Below, piece by piece: positions 33,801 through 44,100 of a stretch of 64,000 nucleotides of DNA. This DNA comes from Aurelia coerulea. Its lineage: Eukaryota > Cnidaria > Scyphozoa > Semaeostomeae > Ulmaridae. The position numbers and the translations under genes were made by a program. The stretch spans positions 496,001 to 560,000 of the forward strand of contig CM076949.1 of NCBI GenBank assembly GCA_039566865.1, in the 5' to 3' direction. Each line of letters begins with the position of its first letter. Within the stretch, counting starts at the first letter, position 1. The notes under the pieces are model-generated. The model was not told the DNA's origin, made no database searches, and was given only the letters and a program-made list of their open reading frames with translations.

Positions 33801-35857
33801 ACAAAGACTCATCTAAGTGTATAACACTAGCAGAACTGCAGCAATAAACCAATACGACGTCTTCCAAAATACTATGATTTGCCGGGCACTTTTTCTCCCT
33901 AATGACGAGGAGCCAATCAATTCAAAAATAGTCTACGAGATTTTGGGATCTTAGAAAACTCTCGGATTTTCAAAAATTTTTTAGTTTTTCTCTTGGATTT
34001 TTTAAGATTCCTGCGACTTTCTGAGGTCGTTAGATTTTTCAGATCTTTTAGAGTTTAACATTTGTCGAGATTTTCGATATTTTTCAAGGGTTTTCCAGAT
34101 TTCGCAAGGTTTTTGGAAGATTCTTATTTCACACGAAAGTGTACCAGATTTTGAGAGTGGTCTGCCCTCGCCTATTGCAAAGCGAATGGCAGAAGATACA
34201 AAGTCTGCATATGTGTAGATCTAACATTTAATCTAAATTTTGTTTTCAGGACAAAGCTGACAGGGAATACCACGAGAAATTAGAAAGTAACAAAAATGCA
34301 GCAGAGGAAAAAACTGCTAAGTTGAGAGCGAAAAGGTAAATGGATTCATTGACTGCCAACCAATGCTAACCGTCACACCCGAAGAACGCTCATTTTGTCG
34401 GGAAAGTGGGAGGGGGGGGGATCTGCACTCCCAAGAGTCTCTAACTTTGTCCCTTTTGATTCCCAGTGGCTTTTGCATCTGCTTCGAATATTTATGATTA
34501 TGAACAGTTCTCAATTTACGCAACATGCTTTTACAATTTCTTGAATTTATTAGCAATCTGGTTTATTAATGACGCTCTTTGTGGCAAAACAGAAGCAACA
34601 CAACGACAACAACATCCAGCCAGTGAAAGCAGATGAATTTTGATTAAACATTTTCATATCTAGGTCTCCTAGGTCTTAAAACTGACCAGATTCATAGATA
34701 CGCATATTGATTACAAATTCCCTAATACCCATGCAAATGAGTTCGAAATGTTTGAAAATCCTGTTATACAAATGGGTCCTTTTGTCAGGGTCTTTCATGG
34801 GTCCTTCATTTGTCAGGGTCCTTCCTTCATATGGTCCTTCATAGTCCAGATGAAGTCCAGATGAAGGTCTAATCATGGTCAGAATGAATTACTCCTCCCC
34901 CTGGTGTCGTGGCAAATGAGTGGAATCCTCCTCCCCCTGGTGTCGTGGCAAATGAATGGAAAAGGTTGCAATTGCAAATGAAAATATGAGTGCAAATGTT
35001 TCATGAATTGTCAGGAATTGCTTTGTTTCGAAAAATTTGTAAAGTTCGACTGGCAAAGAGCATTTTTTTTTGCTGTAGATTTGAGAGTCATCATTCCAGA
35101 ATGTTTTACAACACTTAGAAATTGTCACATTTTCTTTCGTTTCAATGGCTCCATGTTACTTTCTTATCAGACAAAAGAAGAAACAAAGAAAGGAAGAGAA
35201 GAAGCAAGAATCCGCAAAGCAGCAAGGTAAGCTTTTTAATTTTTTTATGACATCTATGCACAACACAAAACCCCTAGACTTCTTGTCTAGATTGTTTGCA
35301 ATCAAAAGGGTCAAGGTTTCTTCAGTGGATGCTTCATCAGATAAGTTTCCATATGATTTTTGTTGTTAAATTTTGCAAATGTTATTCCACAGAAACGTTT
35401 CTTTGGTATAAAAGTGTTTTGCTGGCGATAAGAACGAAGATAATTTCATAGTCAATCTTTGATTTCCGATTTCCCTCTAACACTAACGAAGGTGTTGTGG
35501 CGCAGTGGTGTAATCCTATGACTTTGCAGCCAGAACAATCAGGCGGAGTGGGTTCGATACCCGGTAGGACCCCACCATTTGAGCGTCATGACAAGGGGTC
35601 GCGGACTCGATTAGGTCTGCTCTATTTCTGCGATCCCAGCGCTTGGCGCTGAAAAACACAACTTCACCTTCACCTTCACTAACTAAAAGACAGTCAATGT
35701 AAGGTTATAGTTTTATCTTTTATTAACACGACTAATTTTCTTTTGTGTCATTTCAGATAAAAGTAGCGAAGTTGCAAAGAAGAAAGCAGAGAACAGTGAA
35801 AATGAAGATGACGAAGCTGCTGTTGATGAAGAACACTTTATTATTGGTGGAAGGTAA
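27843..35857 (+). CDS. PRKRIP1: PRKRIP1, spliceosome-associated nuclear protein
   Basis: PRKRIP1 is a small basic, helical nuclear protein. In vertebrates it binds double-stranded RNA and is found in C-complex spliceosomes. Six exons: 27843-27980, 29090-29168, 29805-29905, 34250-34335, 35171-35226, 35757-35857; phases agree and the product is 186 residues (human 184). Recognised blocks are VPKSALDLQKRQLEKLMKDP (residues about 27-46), KEWKPRDAPEFVRHVMG, the diagnostic SSAGAGSGEFHVYRGTRDRE, then a long charged helix (KADREYHEKLESNKNAAEEK, QKKKQRKEEKK) and an acidic tail ending GGR. Intron 3 is 4.3 kb and contains an antisense acidic-protein gene. A 40-bp piece of exon 1 is repeated in intron 1. 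Confidence 0.95.
28040..28079 (+). repeat. Exact 40-bp copy of part of PRKRIP1 exon 1
   Basis: Bases 27905-27944 (coding AKKPFVPKSALDL) recur without a mismatch at 28040-28079, 135 bp downstream inside intron 1. No acceptor-donor pair frames the second copy, so it is unlikely to be an exon. Perfect identity points to a recent template-switch or tandem duplication with later deletion. Confidence 0.9.
28455..28670 (+). mobile_element. tRNA-derived SINE, copy 1 (PRKRIP1 intron 1)
   Basis: It shares GTGGTGTAATCCTCTGACTT, TGCAGCCAGAACAGTCAGGC, a GGGTTGAGCCC box-B-like stretch interrupted by a C run, CATTTGAGCATCATGACAAG and GATCCTAGCGCTTGGCACTA with the copy at 35497-35685. It ends with AACTTCACCTTCA. 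Box A is damaged here. Confidence 0.6.
30633..31028 (-). CDS. Small acidic protein gene inside PRKRIP1 intron 3 (unrecognised)
   Basis: A single open exon on the opposite strand to its host encodes 131 residues. The start sits in a good context (AACAACCATGAGT) and 30 bp downstream of a GCGCATGCGC palindrome. After about 22 residues comes NLNIEDIIDVKD, a charged helical stretch (AAAEKAEKEKLDV, VQDQVKDSIKEEVKDSSDD) and a very acidic, serine-rich tail (EDALPEDEEFQEFL, then DNDRESREHDSEEL). There is no signal peptide, membrane segment or cysteine. Composition and codon regularity suggest a real protein, likely disordered and nuclear or cytosolic. I do not recognise the family. An internal TTTCTAG|ATGACC acceptor-like site at about 30964 allows the alternative that only the downstream part is an exon of a longer gene. 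Confidence 0.5.
   Translation of the reverse strand: MSSRSHLILQNKQYFTNFYFLDDQTVNLNIEDIIDVKDNVAAAEKAEKEKLDVKAASADEAVQRTISEDKTSNVQDQVKDSIKEEVKDSSDDLEESINDEDALPEDEEFQEFLDNKSDNDRESREHDSEEL
31045..31072. promoter_or_regulatory. NRF-1-like palindrome GCGCATGCGC upstream of the acidic-protein gene
   Basis: A perfect GCGCATGCGC palindrome at 31058-31067 stands 30 bp upstream of the minus-strand start codon in otherwise AT-rich DNA. The sequence fits the animal NRF-1 consensus, typical of TATA-less and often bidirectional promoters. It gives the nested gene its own promoter within the PRKRIP1 intron. Confidence 0.5.
31213..33670. other. Rest of PRKRIP1 intron 3: repeats, no clear exon
   Basis: At 32040-32200 a block (CAACCAGCATACCTTGCATG, TTTTTATGGACTGTAAAAAT, GGCAACAACGAAAAG) recurs in diverged form at about 51060-51180 (CAACCTGTATACCTCGCAAG, GATGGCCTATGAAACTGGCA, ACAACAAAGG). 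At 33165-33330 the sequence GGGGGGCACAGGGCCTCC is present twice. TCGGTGCCGGGGGT occurs at about 33391 and 33673. These are probably remnants of small elements. A possible plus-strand exon pair near 31110-31213 and 31315-31380 is discussed in the findings. Confidence 0.4.
33680..34249. other. AT-rich low-complexity part of PRKRIP1 intron 3
   Basis: From about 33935 to 34130 the sequence repeats variants of GATTTT(C/T) and TTTTC in an irregular way, such as CTCGGATTTTCAAAAATTTT and GAGATTTTCGATATTTTTCA. It looks like degenerate simple sequence. No gene is visible. Confidence 0.45.
34885..34960. repeat. Short direct duplication (about 33 bp)
   Basis: CTCCTCCCCCTGGTGTCGTG GCAAATGAGTGG is followed directly by a second copy CCTCCTCCCCCTGGTGTCGT GGCAAATGAATGG. 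Just upstream (34770-34870) GGTCCTTCAT and GTCCAGATGAA motifs are also repeated. It is within PRKRIP1 intron 4 and non-coding. Confidence 0.75.
35497..35685 (+). mobile_element. tRNA-derived SINE, copy 2 (PRKRIP1 intron 5)
   Basis: It starts TGGCGCAGTGGTGTAATCC (box A-like) and has GGTTCGATACCCG (box B-like) about 45 bp further on, the spacing of an RNA polymerase III promoter. A non-tRNA body follows (CCATTTGAGCGTCATGACAA, TGCGATCCCAGCGCTTGGCG) and a CTTCACCTTCACCTTCAC tail. The downstream body and second copy at 28455 show it is a SINE, not a tRNA gene. Confidence 0.75.
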
Positions 35858-37908
35858 TTTAGGCCAAACCAAGGGGAGTAGGAATGCCATATTGTTGCTA
35901 TCTTCATTCCTCAAACTTTCCAGCAACCTTCATCGATCAGGGAGGAAAGTTGTCGATTAAGAAAGATTTGTTATTGGTGGAATGAAAGTCAGGCCAAAAG
36001 GAGTAGAAATCAGATTTTGTTGCTATCTTTACTCCTCAGAATTTCCAGGAACCTTTATGAATCAGGATGGAAAGTTGCTTTTCAGGCTCCTTCAATCTTG
36101 CTGCAGAAAGATTTTGCTTTTATGCAATCGTGCACATATGTGAGAAAGAAGAATGGCTAACAAACTTCACATGGCGTTACTACCGCCATTGGTATCGAGC
36201 CCTGGTACTTTGGCAAGTACATACGAACATGGAACTATAAGAACATCATTTTTATAAAGTCACGTGACAACTACGCTTTTAACTTTTTTATAGCTTTAGA
36301 AAGAATTTCTTGACCAAGATCAATTAGCAAGTGAAACTTGCAGGGTGTTACAAAATCAATATTAAAGGCTTGAAGGCAGGTCTTCTAGAAACGAAATTTG
36401 AATTAAAAAAGACTTGACCCTTTCTGCATCCAAATCTCTATGGAGACTCTTTATAGTCAAATGTGTAGAACTCTGACTTAGCATATTAATCATTACAACT
36501 TTTAAAAGATGCTTCCAATGGAATTTTTGAAATATAGTTCTAATAGAGGATTTTTAGAGTAAAAGGATACAATCAAAGTGATGTGATTGCAATGAGATTG
36601 TTCGCGTTATTTGCGTTGTATGGGGAAAAAATTATTCACAGTATTGACATTTATGCCAAGGTTCCAAATCTCGTTCCAAGTGGTCCTACGAAATGTGAAT
36701 TATGTATTGAGGGACAGAAACATATGTAGTCAATCAACTGTGAAGCAAGACTATTTGATTTGAAGACATGATACCAATTACTACCCTGTAGAACCAAACC
36801 AAAGCTGTGTGCAATTTGGTCACAGGTCATAAGCACAAGAAGTAGTGGATATATCTGATTTATAAATGCGCTTGGTTTATTGAAAAAATGATACACAAAG
36901 TTACTGTACCCAAATAATGAACTGCTGTACAGCTCAATTAAAGATTGGTGTGTGTTATTCGCGATTTTCGCGCCACTCAAAGGCAGCCAAAGCAAGCTCA
37001 TGCAATATAGCGCTGCGCAGCAAGGTGTGGCCTCGGCTGTGGCTACCGTTTTTTGGGCATATCAACTATACTGACCATGAGAAGCGCTTCGGAGTTTAAT
37101 GTCAGTACGTCTTATCGCTCGTGGCTTATCCCTAGTAACTCTTCATAGTCATAGAAATGAGTTCAGTTGTTCGAAAGGGATTTATTTTTTATCTACCTGC
37201 ACAGATTAAAGTAAGGTGGATGTTTTCGTCAATTCGGCATGCTTCATCAAAAGACTCATTTGTAAACAAGATGCCGCAGTTTGCATTGGCACCTCTTTTC
37301 GATGAATGAATCTATTGGCAATGTCTCTGTTTTATTTTCACTAACTGTGTAATACTTTTACTTGAAATATTCATATACTAATGATGCGTTTGCACAATTT
37401 CAGGTAGTCATGCAGTGTTTATCTTGACAACTACCCTTGGTTACAAAACAAAGACCGACCACAGTCTCTATTGATTTCAATGTTAATGACCCTACCTGCC
37501 AAACCAGGCTACCTAAATCATTTGAACAGTGTGCTGTTTTGAAAGATATTATCCCCTTATTCATGGTTGTAGTATACACTCTACACACCAAACTATTCAG
37601 TTGCTTAACATTAGAGTCAAAATTTATATGCAACAAGAACGTGTATTTTACCATGTTGCTAAGTGATGATCCTAAACGTATTGAAAGTTCTGCAGCGAGC
37701 TAGTGACGAACGTCTGTTCGTAGAGGGCAGCTGAAGGTTTTTTGTTTCCTCTTAAATCTAAGTCTGTTAAATCTCATCGTTTTAGCCTAATCGTAGCTTT
37801 TCTTAGTCCTATCCGCAGCCGTTCATAGCTACCATTGGCTACTTGGAATATCTGGAGAATTTTGCAGGGAGTGTTGCTTTGTGTGGTTGAACGAAAACAT
37901 CGAAGAAG
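35858..37908. other. Interval between PRKRIP1 and the TRAF gene
   Basis: The first 100 bp downstream of the PRKRIP1 stop contain a loose second copy of the terminal region (TTATTGGTGGAA recurs at about 35971). Two related blocks (ATTGTTGCTATCTTCATTCC and TTTTGTTGCTATCTTTACTC) follow. No conserved exon was recognised to 37908. The last 200 bp (for example GCAGCGAGCTAGTGACGAAC) are the likely 5' UTR and promoter of the distal TRAF start. Confidence 0.4.
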
Positions 37909-38150
37909 ATGCCTGAGCCAACGCCACTGGAAGATTTTGGGGACTATGAACAGGTCAAGCAAGATCCTGTTTTAGAAGGGGATGCAAACGGAGACGGAGA
38001 ATATGAGGAAGAGGAAGATGCTGTCCAGGAGATAGGGGGTCAACAAGAAAATGGGGAAAACGGAGAAGAGAACGGGAATGGAACTGGTGCGCATGACGAT
38101 AGTGATGATGATGATGATGGACGAAATGAGGAAGCCGTTGAACCAATTAG
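37909..38150 (+). CDS. TRAF distal first coding exon (acidic N-terminus)
   Basis: Eighty codons plus two bases beginning MPEPTPLEDFGDYEQ. About a third of the residues are Glu or Asp, including a DDSDDDDDG run and EEYEEEEDA-type stretches. It joins by phase (AG|G) to a second exon at 39991-40141, which is Ser/Gly/Asn-rich (GNGSQRGGSRGSRPKSNTSN) and ends ELEKMIEQEMENEEQ plus GELRS. That exon ends in phase 0, the phase of the RING exon acceptor. The donor GTAATAAACC coincides with the edge of a MITE. These exons could instead belong to a separate upstream gene, since no sequence feature proves they join the RING exon. Confidence 0.65.
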
Positions 38151-41100
38151 GTAATAAACCTTTTACCTATTCTAAAAAGGAATCTTGATCGAACGATATT
38201 TGTGTACATTTGTAGGATTTTCGAACGTGCAAAATGGTGACAGAAGCTATAACGCCACTCAATCGAACCTTTGCATGGAAATGTATAAAAATTTCGCTCG
38301 ATCCAGGCTCTTTTGTAGAATAGCTATAAGGTCTATGATTGCATTCTTTTTGACTGGCTCCCAACTCCCAACGTGACAGACCCCCAACGTCAGAAAATTT
38401 GCAAAACATGGCCATATTCAGGCAAAAATTCGTCTTAAATCGGACAAAGTTTCCATAAATTATGGACTCCTTATCGGACAGCCCCCTGGCCAGGTTTTAT
38501 CTTTCTTTACGTATATATTGACAGCAACATAGTTTTTTCGTTTTCATTATTTTGAGAAGCCGAGCGATTTGCTTTGCTTTTGATTTACCAACCAAATGAA
38601 TCAACAACACCATTAATTCGGTACTCTTGCATCGCGAAGTAAATCGTTCTTTCAAACGTTGTCGACTCTTCTAAGCGAAGAAGCACTGCCACACAGGGAA
38701 ATCTGTGTTGATATAAAAAGACACATCCAAAATGTTTGTTACAATTATCAAAACGAAACATTTGATGGTCCTTCTGATTGGCTAAGCTCTAGCCAATGCG
38801 TAATTGATACCTTTGCAAGTGCGTAACGGTTTTTGGAATTGAATTTTCTCGAAAGGCCCCTAAAAAACTTAAAGGGAGTGCAAAGACCAGCATGCTCTGC
38901 GCAAAGTCAGTGACTTGCTCTGCACTGCTTCCAGAATAACTGACTGTACGAAATTCACGAAAACAATAACAAACGATGGCAAAGGCTGCTGGTCTTTGTA
39001 CTCCCTTTAAACAAACGGCTGAAAATGGTGATCAAATTTTGTCAGATTTCCTGCCTCACAGTTATGACAATTACTTGTTTGCACGTGTTACCTGCTTGGG
39101 AGGAACAAGGGTAAATTTTGTAAAACAAAGGATTTCTGATCAAGACAAAGCAATTTCGCAGCTTCAAGAAAATAGGTTTCACAAATGCGCAGACAACCAT
39201 TATGTTTGCACTCCTTGTTTATTTTGATTGGATTGAGTGCGCTCAGAAGTGCGAAATCTATTGTTTAGAAAGGCAAATCGCTTTGTCCTTCTCTTTCAGA
39301 AACCTAAACTTTTGAAACCTACAACCTTCCGAAGGGATAACACGATGGTACATACGTACATACCAAAGCGTGTTCCAGTCCTTTGCTGCGAGGCAGGAAT
39401 ATTTGGGAAGACATCTCCGCTTCCGCCAGTAAACAAGAAATTTGCCATCATTATTATTGTTTTGATATCCAAGGAAGGGTAGCCATTTTGAATGGGGATT
39501 GTTTTCTTGACTGACCTGGTACAAAATCTCATATTTGAGCCAAAAGGTAATTGAAAGTACACTAATATTTTTGTTATCTGTTAAGACATCAACCACAAAC
39601 ATATCTAATTTTAAAGTGACCTAATATTGACGAAAAATGTGGTGATGTGCTTGACTGGAAAGGAATCAATTTGTGATTGGATAACTATGAATTGATTTGG
39701 TATGGGATATACTACAATATTGTGGGCAAATATTGGTAAGAGAGTTTGTGAAACATATGTAAACTCGTGGGAATTTCTAAAGAGTTACTGGCATTTATAA
39801 TGCTACAGCTACGCAGCTTCAGCAGAAGTCAGCAAATTTGTTTGAAGAACTAGCTGTAAAACTGTTTGAAGCTGATCAACTGAGAAATCCTTGGTTTTTT
39901 AGTGTTATTTGAACAATTTGCGTCGCTGTAGGCAATTATGAGGCTGGTGCAACTTTATGACCCCAGAATAATCGGAATTTCTTTTTTTAGGCCAAGTTCT
40001 GTGAATTCGCAAGGAAATGGAAGCCAACGAGGTGGAAGCAGAGGAAGCCGACCAAAAAGCAATACATCAAATGCTTCCAATGAGTTGGAGAAGATGATCG
40101 AACAGGAAATGGAGAATGAGGAGCAAGGAGAACTCAGATCGGTATGACTATTTTTTATTTCTATCAAAATTAGCATATGCCTTGATTCTTTACAAAACTT
40201 TAAAACTGAATATGTAAAATGTTATCGCCCCATTCTTTCAATTAAATTGTTACTAGTCATACACTGTAATGAAAGCTATGTGGTTAGCATTTTCGTTGCT
40301 AATCATTCTACATAAGCTCAGAAGGCTCAAAACAAAACCTTAAGATATCATCTGGGAATCAAGGACCAAAATGGTAACCTCTAACAGCAGTTTCGAATTG
40401 AAAACCTAAGACTAATCCATTTACCACCAATCACTGTCATCAAAAGTAAAGTACTCAAAAGTAAAGTACTCAAACTGTTTGGCCACACTAGACGAATGGA
40501 TCGAGGCGTCAGCAAGATCTGTTTCAGGGATGTAGGAAGCATCTCAAACTTGGGGGGGGGCATGACACTTCAAGGGCACTTTTTTATTAAGCTAATGGGG
40601 CAATTCCTGAAAATAGAAATGGCATTTCTTTGTTTATTCCAACATTTGGGGACACGTGTCCCCAGTGCCCCCGGTTCCTACGTGTCTGACTGTCTGGGAA
40701 CGCAGGAGTAATGGACAGAGAAATAGTGGACGGCAATGTAAAAGATGGAGAGATAACATCAAAGCATAGACAGACCTGATACAGTTTCCCTGAACGCTCT
40801 TGTCAAAGATCGAAAACAGAAAGTACAGGCAGAGATAGCGGTTGATGATGATGAACCATAACAAATGTGTGTTCTGTGTTTGTGTTCCACACTATTGTTT
40901 TGTTGAGTAATCTTTGTGGCAAGGTATAGTAGAATTTTGAGACGCCTGTGCAACCAATCATAGTACTTATATCTTTTTGAAGAAAAAGCTTTAGCAAAAT
41001 GATTGTTTGGCAATGACCATCGAAATATTTTATCTTATAACGAGCAACGAAAAGGTTTCCGATTTAAGAAACCACTGAGCTAAAAATAGAGATAGTATCT

Positions 41101-44100
41101 TACTTAATGGTATGTTGTTGAAAAAACATTGCTACAAACCAAACTGTTGATTCGCACTTTAAAGTTTCCTAGGTTGTTTTCGCATGGTAGATCTAACTTG
41201 TGTTGTCTTGGGATTTGAAGAGGGAATAGATGGGGAATGGTGCGAACTTGTTTAGCCGTGTTTATTGAATACTTGGTGGAGTTTTGAGACTTTGATAAAT
41301 GTCTGGGGGCAGTTAGCTTAATTTGGGCCCCTCTTTTGCAATGCAATGTGATAGAGAGTATGATAGCGAGGCTGTAACAGGTGAGTCAGAAATATATAGA
41401 TACCCTTTGAAACATCGTATTACAGTAACAATAACACCAATTTGAAGAATCACAACTCCGTTGCCTAACTGATGGTTTAATTTAATTTTGAGAATTATTT
41501 CGTAATTTGAAATTCATTATCTTAATCCCAATGAAGAATTCCTGAAAACTAGCTTACATTAGCTTCAACGAAAGCTATAAGTGATTTGCTCAATTTGATC
41601 CATGTTTCAACAATCAAAATGGTAAAATAATTTTTTTCTTAGCTCGTGCATTGCTTTCTAATGATGCAGAAACTCTTAAATTGTTAGTATGATGGAAACT
41701 CTTCAAATGTTGGTATGCTTTCCCATCAACGCTGGGCATCAAACAATCTTAATCTACATGATTGTGAACAACCCATTTTTAATTGTTTTGGGGCATATCA
41801 AGAAATAGGACACTCAGCTGATTCCTAATTTTAAAAGGGAATATTGCGCCTAAAATCATGTGAAAAAATCTTAAAAATCAATTTAAAGCCTCAGTAAGAT
41901 ATACACTGATGGCAAAATACCTAAAGTTCAGTTTAAAGCACATATGTCACGTTAGCAATTGGTCAATACAACAACAAACAAGTTTGGTGTGGAATTCCAT
42001 TGTTTCGTGACTTTTTATTTCTGTTTCATGAATTTTCATTGCAATGAAAATTCAGCCTCGATCCTGTGCTTTGTAATAAACAATAGAGAGAATTGTATTG
42101 CATGAACCAATCAGCTTCATGACATACGCCCTTTAGGCCATTAAATCAAATATAAGATGCACTAACAAAGTAGCAATGTTTGTTAAAGATAGATGCCTTT
42201 TTATGCTAAGTTGTTCTTATCAGATGAATACACTTGTTTAATAAAATGAAATAGAAACTGTTGTTGCTGTCATAGATACCAAATTCAAGCGAAACATTTG
42301 TAAGTTGAATTGAATATTCGAGAATGAGTGCCGCTAATGACGGTATCACCAAGGTAACAAGCTAAACACAAGGGCTGATGATTAATATTTTAGTAGGTCG
42401 CACTAATTTACGGGTACTCAATATCATTTTACTAGCAAACAAGAATCTAAGTAATTGAAAACCTTTCCCCGAGAGCTATCAGATTTTGGGATTATGACTG
42501 TGCTAAACATAAGCATTCAAGTTTACTCAAATAGACTTTTTTACCAAGTAGCAAAACCTGTCCATTATATTGCTAAATATTTGCGAAATACATGCTATCT
42601 AATTTGCTCACAGGTTCAGCAAACGAGAGTGTATCTCCATTAATGCTAAGCTTTTCTGGATTACAATCTTTGCTAGAAATTGCTGTTTGGTTTGTTCAGA
42701 TTACAAATATATGAACAAGCTGTTTTGACTTGAAATTTTCATTTCAGTATTGATCTGTCTTCATCATGCAATTTAAATGAGATAATGCTTGCGAGAATGC
42801 TATTTTCGTTGGAGAACGAGTTCCAAGTTTGATTTAGACGTCCCTTGATGAAAGTGAAATATTATATAGGAATTTATCTTTGTGGACATTATCATAAACT
42901 GGAAAGGCTCACATCGAAAAATTTTCAAAGCAAATGTTTGTGCTATTCATAGAAGCAATTCTTGACATTTGCTCTTCAAAACAGAACAAAATCCTTACTT
43001 TAAGATTGCTGTCTACTGCAATTTTATCCAACTTTCTTCAAAACTTTAAACGTTTGAAATACGCATCCTTGTGCTATATGACCAGAGATATCTCTCTGAA
43101 GGTTATCAACTGTTTTGCCGCTTTTATGTCTGATAGAGATAACAGTATACGATTTGAAATGGTGACTGTGATAAAAATTAGAGGAAAAGGACGAATGTTT
43201 TACAGGCTATGATGGTTGAATTTCACTTTATGAACAAGGAATCTTGTGTTTGTAGAAGAAGAAAGGGATATTATTGGTATTGAAAGATATCTAATTCTAA
43301 CTACAAAATTTAAATAATTATCGACCCTAACTTGATAAAGAAAAAACGGTGAAATCTTCAAGAAGAGATGAGTTATTAAAAGTGCTATCTGTTTTGATTC
43401 AGCAAAGGGTGTTGTGAGCACCGCAACATGTTTTACGCATTTGTAATGTTTTTGCAATGTGCAATAAAAACTGTTTTGTGCATCAAAAGTTGCAATGAGC
43501 GCGTCCCTGTGGGGCTCCGTACATTGCATACATATGCAGCATCTTCAAAAAATCAGTATGCCTTCATTTTCGTCGGTCATACGTCATTTAATTATTTAAT
43601 TTGATAACGAATAAATTCTGGTGTTTAAAACTATGATCTGCAAGTCAAGATTAACCGTTGAAGTTGAGAAGCCGGCAAAAAGTTTTATCGAACTGTAAAT
43701 TCATTTTCTGTCAAGGTAATTTAATTTTATTTATATTTTGCCTGCCGAACAACAATGCCCACCCGCCTCAAATCGCGATTTCTGCCAAAACAGGTGCCTA
43801 ATTGTGTAGACGATTTTATCATCAAACAAAGCAGCCAATGTACTGCGAAAAGGAAGTGCTTTTATCCAACAGCAGTCAAGTTACAATATAGATAGCAGGT
43901 TAAGGATTTCTATATCAGTAATCGGATGTAAGAGCAGATCTCATCAATTTGTGAAGGTGGCGAATGCAGAAAGATCAATTTCCGAATTCATGAAAATAGT
44001 TTTGAGACAGGATCATCCTCAGGCAAAAATCGCAATGCGGTTTTGATGACATCAAAAGTCGAATTCAATGTCAAGAAGGCTTTCCTCTGACTACGAGAAA

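Noticed and set aside
35497..35570. tRNA gene, from box A/box B-like sequence
   Set aside because: No cloverleaf can be closed, the homology continues well beyond tRNA length, and a second diverged copy exists at 28455. It is a SINE.
38976..39227. 83-codon ORF in TRAF intron 1
   Set aside because: Its start lies inside the foldback repeat 38869-39010, and there is no domain or splice support.
41341..41380. Additional alternative first exon of TRAF ending CAG|GTGAGT
   Set aside because: The coding phase from its ATG (3n+1) does not fit the RING acceptor. It could only be a non-coding leader, for which there is no evidence here.
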